Of a DNA stretch of 64,000 nt, positions 55,410-64,000 are shown piece after piece (within the stretch, counting starts at the first letter, position 1; every line of letters starts with the position of its first letter). Location: positions 868,001 through 932,000 of the forward strand of contig NZ_CP027727.1 in the NCBI RefSeq assembly GCF_003851685.1. The letters are read 5' to 3'. A program made the translations under genes and the position numbers. The DNA comes from Pseudomonas sp. R5-89-07 (GTDB lineage Bacteria; Pseudomonadota; Gammaproteobacteria; Pseudomonadales; Pseudomonadaceae). The notes under the pieces were generated by a model that saw only the letters and a program-made list of their open reading frames with translations, was not told where the DNA came from and made no database searches.

Positions 55410-55819
55410 AAATAGCCGTTTGGTGGCGTTAAGCCTAATGCTCGGTTATAAAATATTGAAGCGAAAATTCAATTAATCTTGCCCGAAGGATACCGTTTGG
55501 CTGCGTCTGCAACGTATCCTAGGCATTAAGCTATTCAGTTTCAAAAAATTGGCGATTCTATTGGTTAGCTAGAGATATGATTCAGAATTCATAAGCTTAT
55601 GTCTGTAGGCGCGCCTGAGTCGGAACAGCTTGATATGACGGCCCGCATAACTTTTTGCTCAAGCCCTTTCTATTGGGTGAACTGAGACGGCGTCCCTAAT
55701 TTTTAGTATTATCTACATATTCGTGTGGTGCTGTTCCTTTCCTGGTCTCCGATTTTGTCCTATACTGAAGCATTTCCTGACATTAATGAAAAATTGCACA
55801 AATTTTAACTGGACGAACT
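55410..55819. other. Intergenic region before the hybrid kinase
   Basis: 410 bases without a gene. An inverted repeat, AGGATACCGTT (55487-55497) and AACGTATCCT (55511-55520), could be an operator or weak hairpin. The kinase therefore has its own promoter region rather than being tightly coupled to the regulator. Confidence 0.45.
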
Positions 55820-58800
55820 ATGAAAATAATGCGTTCTAAGCTTCGGAATTTGTCAAGGTCTATGTTGCGCTTCAACTCGCTGTTGTTATATTCATTTCTT
55901 CTTACGCTGTTCTTTTTTGGTACCAGCTATTGGGCTATTTATACGGTCGTAGAGGAGCAACGCGTCAAGGTTAATTACCATTATTTTAGAATGGTTGGTG
56001 CAATACATGAGCATGAGCTTTTTTTACTACAAGTTGCTCGGCTGACGTCTGCTGCTTTTAAATTTGATAAGCCATTAGTGCTGTCAAGCGTCAACCATTA
56101 TATCTCAAATTATCATGATTTTTATGACGTCGAGGGCGGTGAGCGCGAACTTGCATTTTCCATGATGTTGCCTAAGGCTATTCTTGATGGACAGGCGATA
56201 AGGCATAAATTAGAGTTGGCCATGAAAGTTTCGAAGTTTCGCAAGGGCTTCTGGGATGATTCCCCCTATTCGGCGCCGCAGTTATTCGTTCTAGATAGTC
56301 GCAGTGTTGCTGGCTTCTCCATTCCTCCCATTGACCGCCGAGCAGGGCGAGGCGAAACTGCTCGTAACGGCCTTCGACAGGTCATTGAGAAAGTCGCTCG
56401 TAATGTGCGTAGTTTGCCTTCGGACTCCGGCTCCCGTCGAGTACATTGGCGGCCAGCTTCTGAATTTCTGGGGGCGGGCGCGCGGGAAACTCTGGCTTAT
56501 GTTTCCGGTGTTATTCCCGATAAGGCTTGGGGCATCAACAGCACATCGTCAAAATTCAATATTGCCGCTCTATTTGAACTGGATAGCCTTTATAAATATG
56601 GTCAGCCTGAAAATGCGATATTCGATTCGTTAGATCTTATTTCACCTGAGGGAGTGGTAGTCATAGGGGCAGATATGTCTAAGTCTGACTATGGAAACGG
56701 GATTTTTTTAACCCAGACTGGTTTGTTGATCAAGCGCAGCTCTGGGTTTGAAAAAAGCTGGCAAGCTTTTTACCACATTGGCTATCAACGGCTATTTCAT
56801 GACGCGAAATGGTCGTTGCTCAATGTTCTGCTTTTACTTATCTCCTGTCTTGGTCTTGGGTATTTGTTATTGCGATGGCAGCGTCGGAATATCGTAGATC
56901 CAGCAGATCGATATTATGGCTCTTTAATTAGTAGGAATGAGTTTAGCCACGGTGTTATCCAGGCGACGCCGGTTGCATTGTGCGTCATAAAAGAGCGTGG
57001 GCGACAAGTGGTTTTGCAAAATTCATTAGCATCAGAGTGGGTCGGCGACCTGAAGTTTGTGGCGCATTTGATGCTCGACTGGCACATGTTTGAAGGCGGT
57101 GAGCCGGTGTCCGGTGAAGCATGCGTTATGATAAACGCGCTTTGCTTGCATGCCCGATTCGCCCCGACGACTTACCACGGTAGCCCCGCTTCTTTGTGTG
57201 CGTTTATTGATATTACAGCTTATAAAAACTCAGAGTCGGAGCTTGTTAGGGCGCGTAATTTAGCTAATCTTGCTAGCGCGGAAAAAAGTCGTTTTTTAGC
57301 ATGTATGAGCCATGAGATCAGAACGCCGCTGTATGGCGTAGTTGGAACGCTGGAATTGTTGGGGTTGACCCCGATTAGCCAGCAACAGGCAGGATACCTA
57401 CAGATAATTAAAGGGTCTTCTAACGTTCTATTGCAATTGATCAGTGATATCCTTGATTTATCAAAGATCGAAGCTGGAGAAGTAGCCTTGAATCTGCAGT
57501 CTTTTTCACCTTTGGAGTTGGCGGAGGAGGCGATACGCAGTTATTCGGCTACTGCTGAGGGGAAGGGTTTGTTATTGTACAGCTGTGTCGATACCGACTT
57601 ACCGGGCAAAGTCCTGGGAGATGGTATGCGAGTGCGTCAGATTGTTAATAATCTGCTTAGCAACGCCATCAAATTTACCTCTACAGGCAAAATCGTGCTT
57701 CATTTAAGAGTGCTTGGTCGTGAGGATGGGCGGGTGCGCCTTCAATGGGAGGTCGTCGATACCGGAGTTGGTATCTCCAAAGAGCACCAAATTAATTTAT
57801 TCGAGCCTTTCTTTCAGGCTGATAATCAACAGTCTGGCACAAATGGAGCCGGCCTGGGCTTGACCATTTGTTGGCAACTCAGCCAACTGATGGGGGGAGA
57901 ACTAAAGGTCTCGAGTGTGCCCCTACTGGGAAGTAATTTTAGTTTTGAAGTCCAGCTTCTTGAGCTTGAGAGCAGTGTACTGCTTCCTCGCGCTATTCCG
58001 GTGGGGACTGTGAAAGTTCATGTTCGCTCTCCGGAGGCGGATCTTACTGGCGAGATTTGTCACTGGTTGGAAATGTCGATGGGAGGCGTCATCGAGTGGA
58101 GCGAGCAAGCATCGGTAACGTCCAGCGATAAAGATTTATTATTGGAGCTGTATGGCGATTCAATTCCCCCCATTGAATGGTCCGGCCCTCGTGTCCTGGC
58201 TGCCGCGCATGCGAGCATCCACCCTTTACGCGACGTACACGGATGGCATGTCAATATCCATAGCCGTTTGGAGATTACACGTGCCGTCATGTTATCAATG
58301 GGCTGGCTAGTTGAATCGGCTGTTCTGCAAGACGATAAGCTTGCCGAAGTCCCGCTCGGTTTAAGGGTCTTGTTGGCTGAGGATCATCCGGTTAATCAAG
58401 CTTTGCTCTCCGAACAATTGGAGCGGTTAGGATGTTCGGTAATTACGGTCAGCAATGGAGAAAGTGCGTTTCACATGCTAGAGGTGGGTGAGTTCGACGT
58501 GTTGCTGACGGACGTTAATATGCCCGTGATGGACGGCTATGAACTTACCAAATTGGTAAGATCATCCGATAGTTCAATACCGATTGTGGCAGTAACGGCC
58601 AATGTATTACAAGGCGAAGGTGATCGTTGTATCAGTGCTGGTATGAATGCATGGCTGACCAAGCCTGTTAGCTTGGCTGCATTACGCAGCTGTTTAAAAG
58701 CTGTGACGGAAGGCAAGGTTGTCAGGCTGGGTGAAGCGACTTCTCGGAGCGGAATCCCTCTAGCCGAAGACGACGCGTCGGGTTTACCAATGCAGATGCG

Positions 58801-59071
58801 TAAGCTTTTCGTCGACTCCATGAAAAAAGACTTAGATGCTGTTTATGCTGCTAAGGCCAGTGATGACGTGAGTGAACTGATTTTCTTGCTTCATCGTATT
58901 CGTGGGGCGTTAGCGGTCGTCAAAATACCCTACTTGATAAAAGCGAGTTTGGAAATTGAGCTCATTCTTAAAAAGGGTAAAAGTCTTCCATTGATGTCTA
59001 ATAAGCTAGAGCGGTTTTTAGAGATGGTAAATACTGTCGTGGAAAGGATCGAAAGCGAGAGTAAGAAATAA
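55820..59071 (+). CDS. RcsC-like hybrid histidine kinase
   Basis: An inner-membrane sensor of 1083 residues: helix 1 (about 21-43), periplasmic domain (about 45-328) without a recognised ligand fold, helix 2 (about 332-351), a PAS-like region (about 370-470), HisKA with H498 (ACMSHEIRTPLYG), HATPase with RQIVNNLLSNAIKFT (about 606-620) and the G-boxes DTGVGIS and GAGLGLT, a receiver domain with D898 (LLTDVNMPVMDG), and an HPt domain with H1025 (LLHRIRGAL). This is an unorthodox three-step phosphorelay. The last 90 or so bases of the gene are found again at 61690. Confidence 0.93.
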   Translation: MKIMRSKLRNLSRSMLRFNSLLLYSFLLTLFFFGTSYWAIYTVVEEQRVKVNYHYFRMVGAIHEHELFLLQVARLTSAAFKFDKPLVLSSVNHYISNYHDFYDVEGGERELAFSMMLPKAILDGQAIRHKLELAMKVSKFRKGFWDDSPYSAPQLFVLDSRSVAGFSIPPIDRRAGRGETARNGLRQVIEKVARNVRSLPSDSGSRRVHWRPASEFLGAGARETLAYVSGVIPDKAWGINSTSSKFNIAALFELDSLYKYGQPENAIFDSLDLISPEGVVVIGADMSKSDYGNGIFLTQTGLLIKRSSGFEKSWQAFYHIGYQRLFHDAKWSLLNVLLLLISCLGLGYLLLRWQRRNIVDPADRYYGSLISRNEFSHGVIQATPVALCVIKERGRQVVLQNSLASEWVGDLKFVAHLMLDWHMFEGGEPVSGEACVMINALCLHARFAPTTYHGSPASLCAFIDITAYKNSESELVRARNLANLASAEKSRFLACMSHEIRTPLYGVVGTLELLGLTPISQQQAGYLQIIKGSSNVLLQLISDILDLSKIEAGEVALNLQSFSPLELAEEAIRSYSATAEGKGLLLYSCVDTDLPGKVLGDGMRVRQIVNNLLSNAIKFTSTGKIVLHLRVLGREDGRVRLQWEVVDTGVGISKEHQINLFEPFFQADNQQSGTNGAGLGLTICWQLSQLMGGELKVSSVPLLGSNFSFEVQLLELESSVLLPRAIPVGTVKVHVRSPEADLTGEICHWLEMSMGGVIEWSEQASVTSSDKDLLLELYGDSIPPIEWSGPRVLAAAHASIHPLRDVHGWHVNIHSRLEITRAVMLSMGWLVESAVLQDDKLAEVPLGLRVLLAEDHPVNQALLSEQLERLGCSVITVSNGESAFHMLEVGEFDVLLTDVNMPVMDGYELTKLVRSSDSSIPIVAVTANVLQGEGDRCISAGMNAWLTKPVSLAALRSCLKAVTEGKVVRLGEATSRSGIPLAEDDASGLPMQMRKLFVDSMKKDLDAVYAAKASDDVSELIFLLHRIRGALAVVKIPYLIKASLEIELILKKGKSLPLMSNKLERFLEMVNTVVERIESESKK

Positions 59072-60364
59072 GACGCTCTTTGTAGCCCGCCGGCTTATGT
59101 CGCAGCGAAGCGGAACACATGGCGGGGCTAATATGCCCCGTCTAAGCAGCCCACAGTTTAAATGGACTGGCCATGCGCAGCTGTGAAGCGGCGTTTATCC
59201 AGCACGCGTTATCGGTAAGCTCTGGCCAACTCACCTGCCAAGCTCCAGCATTAAGGGTGGTGGTGTTCGAGTATTTTTAAGCTGACGCGCTAGCCTTTGT
59301 CACAAAAATTCTCATTCGCGAACGAAGCTTATACCCCAAACCGTTCAAAGCTCAGGTCGTCCAGGAATGCTTACTACCTGGAGCGACGATTTCCATCATA
59401 GTTATCCACCTCGATATCAACGCCAACATTATCTCAAAGTGGCGTAAGCGCTCGATGATCCCCACATTTAACGTATCAGCCTGATCCGCGATGCTTTGCT
59501 CCCGATTTCTTCCGGAGCCAGCACCTCATGATGCGCGGATGCCCGCTTGATCTGTACGAGACCTGCTCTAGGTACGATTACTAATAAATCGCCCGATAAT
59601 GAATAACTCGAGATTCCTCAGATCACGCACTTGCTATCGAAGATTTTGAAATTGGGAAAAAGAGGGGGTTGAAGACGGATTCAGGTTTATCAATCCGGCT
59701 GATTGACGAGTAACTTTCGAGGGAAGCACCGTTTCAATGCGCCCAGTGAGTGCCTTATAGTTGCGTGCTTGAACCAGCAACTGATAGGCATCGGTGGCTT
59801 GTCCATATGATCCATATGCCGAGGCTACGCCGGGTGTATGTCGAAAATTCATCAGGAGAGCAGCATGTTGGTCAAGCGTTAGTAAAAGCTCTTATGAGAC
59901 ATGCGGCTCTTCGCTTTCGGGCCGTGCACATCAACTGATATATCCCAAGGCGACGCGTTTTATCTGCACTGTGGTTTCATACAAACATATATTCCTCATG
60001 CTACTCCTGTCATGCAGACAGGCGAGAGCTGCTGCACGTAGCCAAAGGTGTATTTGCCAGCCGCTTACCGTTGTTGATTGCTTCGGCTCGCCTATATCAA
60101 TAGATATATCTCGCGATCCGCAGCGCAGGCCTGTGAAGTTCCGTCAAGTTTCCCATCAGAGTCAACAAGCCCAATGCATGCTTAGGAAGCGGTTGATTTT
60201 TAATTTCAAACTGCGCTACTCCGTTTGGGTTGGTAATGCTCTCACAGCTTTCTGCACAATGATTCCTTAGATGTGGGTGATCATCTGCAAGGCGCTGCAC
60301 GCAAACCATCCCCACCTACCCATAAATCAGGTACTGGATGGCATTTTTAGCCAAAAGCTGCACG
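59072..60364. other. Region between kinase and adhesin 1, cassette spacer
   Basis: About 1.3 kb. Bases 58973-59225 (kinase tail and first part of this spacer) recur at 61690-61960. The middle (59230-59960) has short frames on both strands without family signals. Nothing coding is supported. Confidence 0.55.
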
Positions 60365-60469
60365 AAATACCTTGATGTAGGAATTGTCCGAGGGGGTGGG
60401 GCGTTTAGTCCTGTTGGTTTCTTTTTTTCTAACTGTAAATTGTAAGTCCTATTCTTGAAGGTGGTGGTC
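60365..60469 (+). promoter_or_regulatory. Conserved leader of adhesin 1
   Basis: Aligned with 62170-62265 and 63388-63491: CTTGATGTAGGAATTGTCCG, then TTTAGTCCTGTTGG, a T-rich run and CTGTAAAT, ending in GAAGGTGGTGGTC before the start. The TAGGAATTGTCCGA core matches 10 of 14 positions of the RcsB box TAAGAATATTCCTA. Direct control by the linked regulator is inferred. Confidence 0.6.
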
Positions 60470-61429
60470 TTGGGTGTGTGTCTTGTTAATTTTGTAATAG
60501 GCTGCTTGCTTTCCTGTGTTTTTTTTGTGGAATCAGCACTTGCTCGGTGTTCTGATGATAACAAGACATTTGACGCGGCATTTCCAAGCGCGATTGTGAT
60601 TTCACCCAATATTCCCATAGGAGGAGTGTTGGCGCGGTCGTTATGGATGGGTATTGGCTCGTATTCCATAGTCTGTAGCGTCGGAGATAAAGTCTTATAT
60701 GAAGAACGATCGGGTATGGAGATGTCCCAGATTCCGGGGGTATATAAGACCAACGTTGAAGGGGTTGGTTTGAAGTTTGTATTGAAACCTCATACCAATA
60801 GAGCAGTGCCTTTTGCACTACATTACGAACGGCCACTTGGTGTGGACATTGGGGTAGAAATTTCTTTAATTCGCACAGGTGCGTTTGTCGGGAAAAACAG
60901 GCTAGAGGCTAATTTTGACATTTCGGTCGGTCACGGTACGGCCTCAAGAGCTGCGACATATAGGGGGAGGATATCAACACAATTGGAGGAAAATAATTAT
61001 ACAATGTGTTTAGTCGGAGATATAAATTTAGACGTGCAACTGGGAAGATTTTTTGTTGGACAAGTAAGATCCGGTAGCGCTGCACCAAAGTCATTTTCTT
61101 TTGATGTTTCTTGTGCTGGTGTACCTGCCGGAAAGCCGCTTCCGGTAAAAGTATATTTTGTCGGCGACTCTCCATCTGCCGGTACTTTATATCTTTCAGG
61201 TAGGGGAAGTTCTGGGGTGGCTAAAGGCGTTGTAATTGGATTGGAAAATGATAAAGGAGTTGCTCTACCTTTTGATAGGGCTAATGCGGTACCAATCGAA
61301 TGGCAGAGCTCTCAACCGTCAGGAGAGGTCTACCGTTTCGATGGTTTGGCGAAATATATGCCAGGAGGGGGAAGCATACAGCCCGGTATGGCGAATGCGG
61401 TAATGATAATTGTCTTGGAATACAGCTAG
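60470..61429 (+). CDS. Two-domain fimbrial adhesin, copy 1
   Basis: A protein of 319 residues: signal peptide (CLVNFVIGCLLSCVFFVESALA-RC), a variable N-terminal domain of about 160 residues and a C-terminal pilin domain starting LDVQLGRFFVGQV and ending VMIIVLEYS, the penultimate Tyr of chaperone-usher subunits. The TTG at 60470 is inferred from alignment with the two later copies (AAGG 8 bases upstream); a TTG at 60455 is also open. Probable tip adhesin of the linked fimbria. No family name was recognised for the N-terminal domain. Confidence 0.8.
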   Translation: MGVCLVNFVIGCLLSCVFFVESALARCSDDNKTFDAAFPSAIVISPNIPIGGVLARSLWMGIGSYSIVCSVGDKVLYEERSGMEMSQIPGVYKTNVEGVGLKFVLKPHTNRAVPFALHYERPLGVDIGVEISLIRTGAFVGKNRLEANFDISVGHGTASRAATYRGRISTQLEENNYTMCLVGDINLDVQLGRFFVGQVRSGSAAPKSFSFDVSCAGVPAGKPLPVKVYFVGDSPSAGTLYLSGRGSSGVAKGVVIGLENDKGVALPFDRANAVPIEWQSSQPSGEVYRFDGLAKYMPGGGSIQPGMANAVMIIVLEYS

Positions 61430-61689
61430 TTCCTTTGTTTGCGTAGGAGCGAGGCTCTGGCTTTTCTGTAATATTATGCTCTAAGGTGGCGCTCCACAAT
61501 TGAGGATTTGATGTTGATTTTGTTTAGGGCGGAATTGGAGAACGTCATTGCCAATTATGAAGTGAAGGCTTTATTTTAACTAAAGTTTAACTTGAACATC
61601 AGTAAGGTAGCTGGCTTGAAGCACTGGCCCGCAAAGGGGGCATTCTCAGTATGATTTTATATCCGGTAGACTTCCTGTCGTTGTTATCT
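61430..61689. other. Spacer after adhesin 1
   Basis: The first part (CCTTTGTTTGCGTAGGAGCG) resembles the sequence right after adhesin 2 (63232 onward). The rest has only traces of the kinase gene; no frame is supported. Confidence 0.5.
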
Positions 61690-61960
61690 GGAAGGGCGTA
61701 AGTCTTTCATCGATATTTAATGATCTGGCGTTTTTTAGAACCTGTAAATAACGTTGTAGAAAGAGTCGAAAGCGTGTGTAAAAAATAAAAGGCTATTTGC
61801 AGCTCACCTTCTTGTGTCGTAGCGAAGTGTATCACATGCTAAGAGGGGCTTATTGTGCGCCGTCTGCGCGCCTAACAGTTAAAGCGGACTTGACCATGTG
61901 CATGTTGTTCAGCGGTTTCATCCAGTATGCATTTTCCTTCGCTCTGACTCGCTAATATCA
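61690..61960. repeat. Duplicated kinase-gene tail and spacer (cassette 2)
   Basis: Bases from GGAAGGGCGTAAGTCTTTC through GAAAGAGTCGAAAGCG align with the last 95 bases of the kinase gene (58973-59071), and similarity goes on through TTCTTGTGTCGTAGCGAAG to the spacer near 59225. The kinase frame here is broken, so it is a non-coding remnant that marks the cassette boundary. Confidence 0.75.
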
Positions 61961-62169
61961 GTGCGCTATGTCCCGCCACATGTCTGTGATTGTGGTCTGT
62001 GAAGTGTTGTCGAGTTTCTCGGCCAGACTCAATAAGGTCAACATATGGTTAGGTATCATCTTGTTACGACGCTCATGGCAGAGCTACTCTGCTCGGGTTG
62101 GTAATACTCAAAGGTACCATCGGCCTAAAGGTTAGATACGGGCGGCGTCTGTTGCTCAAAAAACGCACG

Positions 62170-62265
62170 AAATGCTTTGGTGTAGGAATTGTTCCGGGAG
62201 AGGAGGACTTTGTCCTGTTGGCTTCTTTTTTCTACCTGTAAGTTTGATTCTGGGGGGAGGTGGTC
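62170..62265 (+). promoter_or_regulatory. Conserved leader of adhesin 2
   Basis: GGTGTAGGAATTGTTCCGGG, GACTTTGTCCTGTTGGCTTC, a T-rich run, CTGTAAGTTTG and GGGGGGAGGTGGTC before the start; the motif has one extra base compared with copy 1. Confidence 0.6.
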
Positions 62266-63228
62266 TTGGTCGTACGTCTTATAAATTTTGTAATGGGTTG
62301 CTTGCTTTCCTATATATTTCTTGCAGAGTCGGCACTCGCTGTCTGTGTTGACAATGACTATAAATATGAAGTGACATTTCCAAGCACGCTTAGGATCTCA
62401 TCCGTTCCCATTGGAGGGGTGTTGGCGCAGACGGCATGGCAGAGCCCTCTCAGTAATGCCATACGTTGTGACATAGGAGATATACTCTTATATGAAGAAA
62501 AAACGGGCATGGAGATGTCCGGAATTCCTGGCGTGTATAAGACAAACGTTGAAGGCATTGGTATGAGATTCCTACTGGGAAATAGAGGAATACCATTGCC
62601 TTTTTCCAGGGTTTTCTCTCGTTCTGGGTCTGTGGATCGTACGATAGTGATTGAGCTTGTACGCATAGGTGCTGGAGTCGGGAAAGAAAGGATAGAGTCC
62701 GATCTCCACATTGAGATCGGCCAGGAGGGTGGAGGGGCGAGTGGTAAAGTTGCGACATATAAGGGAAAGTTATCATTTGACGTAATTGGCAATAATTATA
62801 TGATGTGTTCTGCCGGAAATCTGAGTTTAGATGTGCAGTTGGGAAGGTTTTTTGTTGGGCAAGTAAAGTCCGGTAGTGCTGCTCCAAAATCATTTTCTTT
62901 TGATGTCTCTTGTACTGGTGTACCGGCCGGAAAGCCGCTTCCGGTAAAAGTATATTTTGTCGGCGACTCTCCATCTGCCGGTACTTTAAATCTTTCAGGT
63001 AGGGGAGGTTCTGGGGTGGCTAAAGGCGTAGTAATAGGGTTGGAAAATGATAAAGGGGTTGCTTTACCTTTTGATAGGGCTAATGCGGTACCAATCGAAT
63101 GGCAGAATTCTCAACCGTTAGGAGAGGTCTACCGCTTCAATGGACTGGCGAAGTATATTCCGAGAGGGGGAGACATACAGCCCGGTGTGGCGAATGCGGT
63201 AATGACAATGGTCTTGGAATACAACTAG
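62266..63228 (+). CDS. Two-domain fimbrial adhesin, copy 2
   Basis: A protein of 320 residues with the same plan as copy 1. Signal peptide VVRLINFVMGCLLSYIFLAE and following, ending ...SALA-VC; N-terminal domain clearly different (DNDYKYEVTFPSTLRISSVP); C-terminal domain from LDVQLGRFFVGQVKSGSAAP on nearly identical. By hand the last 133 residues differ at 14 positions. TTG at 62266 is inferred by alignment with GGAGG upstream. The conserved/variable pattern suggests gene conversion or cassette exchange. Confidence 0.8.
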   Translation: MVVRLINFVMGCLLSYIFLAESALAVCVDNDYKYEVTFPSTLRISSVPIGGVLAQTAWQSPLSNAIRCDIGDILLYEEKTGMEMSGIPGVYKTNVEGIGMRFLLGNRGIPLPFSRVFSRSGSVDRTIVIELVRIGAGVGKERIESDLHIEIGQEGGGASGKVATYKGKLSFDVIGNNYMMCSAGNLSLDVQLGRFFVGQVKSGSAAPKSFSFDVSCTGVPAGKPLPVKVYFVGDSPSAGTLNLSGRGGSGVAKGVVIGLENDKGVALPFDRANAVPIEWQNSQPLGEVYRFNGLAKYIPRGGDIQPGVANAVMTMVLEYN

Positions 63229-63275
63229 TACCTTGTTTGCGTTGGTATGTGGAGTGAAGTTCTGGCTTTTGCCGG

Positions 63276-63491
63276 TTATGATAGCGTGAGTAAAGAATAA
63301 AAGGCTGTTTACAGCTCACCTTCTTGTGCCGGAGCGGAGTGGATCGCAGCTAAGAGGACCCTACTGTACGCCGGCTGCGCGCCTCACATGCTTTGATGTA
63401 AGAATTGTCTGAGTGGGTGCAAGGTTTTGTCCTATTGGCTTCGTTTTTTTAATCTGTAAGCTGATGGGGTTGATCCTGAAAGGTAGTGGTC
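63276..63491 (+). repeat. Cassette 3 boundary repeat and leader
   Basis: GATAGCGTGAGTAAAGAATAAAAGGCTG aligns with the kinase-tail remnant of cassette 2 (61769 onward), followed by ACCTTCTTGTGCCGGAGCGG; then the leader CTTTGATGTAAGAATTGTCTG, GTCCTATTGGCTTCG and CTGTAAGC lead to the start. Cassette 3 has a shorter spacer than 1 and 2. Confidence 0.7.
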
Positions 63492-64000
63492 ATGAGTGTG
63501 CGTATTTTTAGTTTTGTAGTGGCTTGCTTGTTTTTATATATTTTTCCTGTGGAGTCGGCGCATGCTAAGTGTTCGGATAAGCTCAAAGCATTTGATGTGA
63601 CATTTCCAAGCTCGGTTAGAATTTCATCTGTTCCTATTGGGGGAGTGCTGGCGCAGATAAAATGGTACACTCCTGGCGATTATTTCTTTGGCTGTGTGGA
63701 CGGAGATGTCATATCGTATGAAGAAAAAACGGGTATGGAAATGTCCGGGATTTCTAAAGTATATAAGACCAACGTTGAAGGGGTTGGTATAAGGTTTGTG
63801 TTAGGTATGTACACAAAACATACATTGCCTTATTCTTTTGTTTTCCATCCGCCGATGGTGGCCGAAACTACTATTGTAATTGAGTTAGTACGCACAGGTG
63901 CGGGGGTTGGAAAAAATAGGCTAGAGTTCGATTTGGACATTGAGGCCGTAGAAGTTGGAGGTTCAGGGCTGAAACTTGCGTCATATAAAGGGAAGGTGTC
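63492..64000 (+). CDS. Two-domain fimbrial adhesin, copy 3 (cut by window end)
   Basis: An open frame to the window end, about 170 residues visible. ATG start with AAAGG 9 bases upstream, signal peptide MSVRIFSFVVACLFLYIFPV and following, ending SAHA-KC, then CSDKLKAFDVTFPSSVRISSVP, PIGGVLAQ, YEEKTGMEMSGI and VYKTNVEGVG, all shared with copies 1 and 2, with different residues between. The C-terminal domain lies beyond the window. Confidence 0.78.
   Translation, partial: MSVRIFSFVVACLFLYIFPVESAHAKCSDKLKAFDVTFPSSVRISSVPIGGVLAQIKWYTPGDYFFGCVDGDVISYEEKTGMEMSGISKVYKTNVEGVGIRFVLGMYTKHTLPYSFVFHPPMVAETTIVIELVRTGAGVGKNRLEFDLDIEAVEVGGSGLKLASYKGKV

Noticed and set aside
59634..60270. Short frames on both strands in the cassette spacer
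   Set aside because: They overlap each other, lack ribosome sites and are not retained in the homologous spacer of cassette 2.
30827..64000. Second attachment-site half (copy of a tRNA 3' end) within the island
   Set aside because: I looked for a repeat of the tRNA-Pro or tRNA-Lys end and found none, so the far border is probably outside the window.
30997..64000. CRISPR array or phage genes in the island
   Set aside because: No regularly spaced repeats and no capsid, terminase or lysis genes; the tandem repeats at 59-64 kb are gene cassettes.

Overview
The window looks like a chromosome segment of a Pseudomonas of the fluorescens group. Supporting evidence: conserved Pseudomonas gene orders (algW - Nif3-like - cysD - cysNC; rpsT / murJ - ribF - ileS - lspA - fkpB - ispH; thiO - PP0621-type gene - bamD - rluD - pgeF - clpB - tRNAs), high-GC codon use, and REP/REPIN palindromes built on TGTGGGAGGGGG, as known from P. 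fluorescens genomes. No rRNA gene or CRISPR array was seen.

Bases 1-30,000 are core genome: the end of hemH, a TonB-dependent siderophore receptor, the AlgW periplasmic protease, sulfate activation (cysD, cysNC), an acyltransferase, pta, slyD, rpsT, the murJ-ribF-ileS-lspA-fkpB-ispH block, a reduced minor-pilin cluster (fimT, pilV, pilW, pilX, pilE; no pilY1), thiO, bamD, rluD, pgeF, and clpB with a strong sigma-32-type promoter.

Bases 30,300-30,830 are a tRNA cluster (Asn, Pro, Lys, Pro). In P. aeruginosa the clpB/tRNA-Lys locus is a known landing site for pKLC102/PAPI-1-type islands. Here an 83-bp direct repeat containing tRNA-Pro brackets tRNA-Lys, and next to it starts an island of clearly different, more AT-rich composition that runs to the end of the window. 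Its first part (30,997-40,131) is one end of an integrative conjugative element: tyrosine integrase, MobH-type relaxase, DUF3742-like protein, TraG N-terminal-type protein, a small membrane protein and the TIGR03755/03756/03757 proteins. The rest of a type IV secretion apparatus is not in the window, so this end is either truncated or interrupted.

Bases 40,900-49,600 hold cargo: a coiled-coil protein, a Gld-like ABC export system (ATPase, frameshifted permease, GldG-like protein), a decayed IS5-family transposase, a lipoprotein with LysM and a degenerate LytM domain, an unlisted 44-residue membrane protein and a CDF-type transporter.

Bases 50,200-64,000 form a complete chaperone-usher fimbria locus: pilin, chaperone, usher, then a NarL-type response regulator and an RcsC-like hybrid histidine kinase, followed by at least three tandem adhesin cassettes. 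The two complete adhesins share an almost identical C-terminal pilin domain but have divergent N-terminal domains. The cassettes carry duplicated copies of the kinase gene tail and a conserved leader whose core motif also occurs upstream of the pilin gene. Several G tracts of 8-10 bases lie in this accessory part, one in the chaperone gene and one beside the pilin upstream motif. Together these suggest a regulated and possibly phase- and antigenically variable fimbrial system; that is an inference from sequence only.
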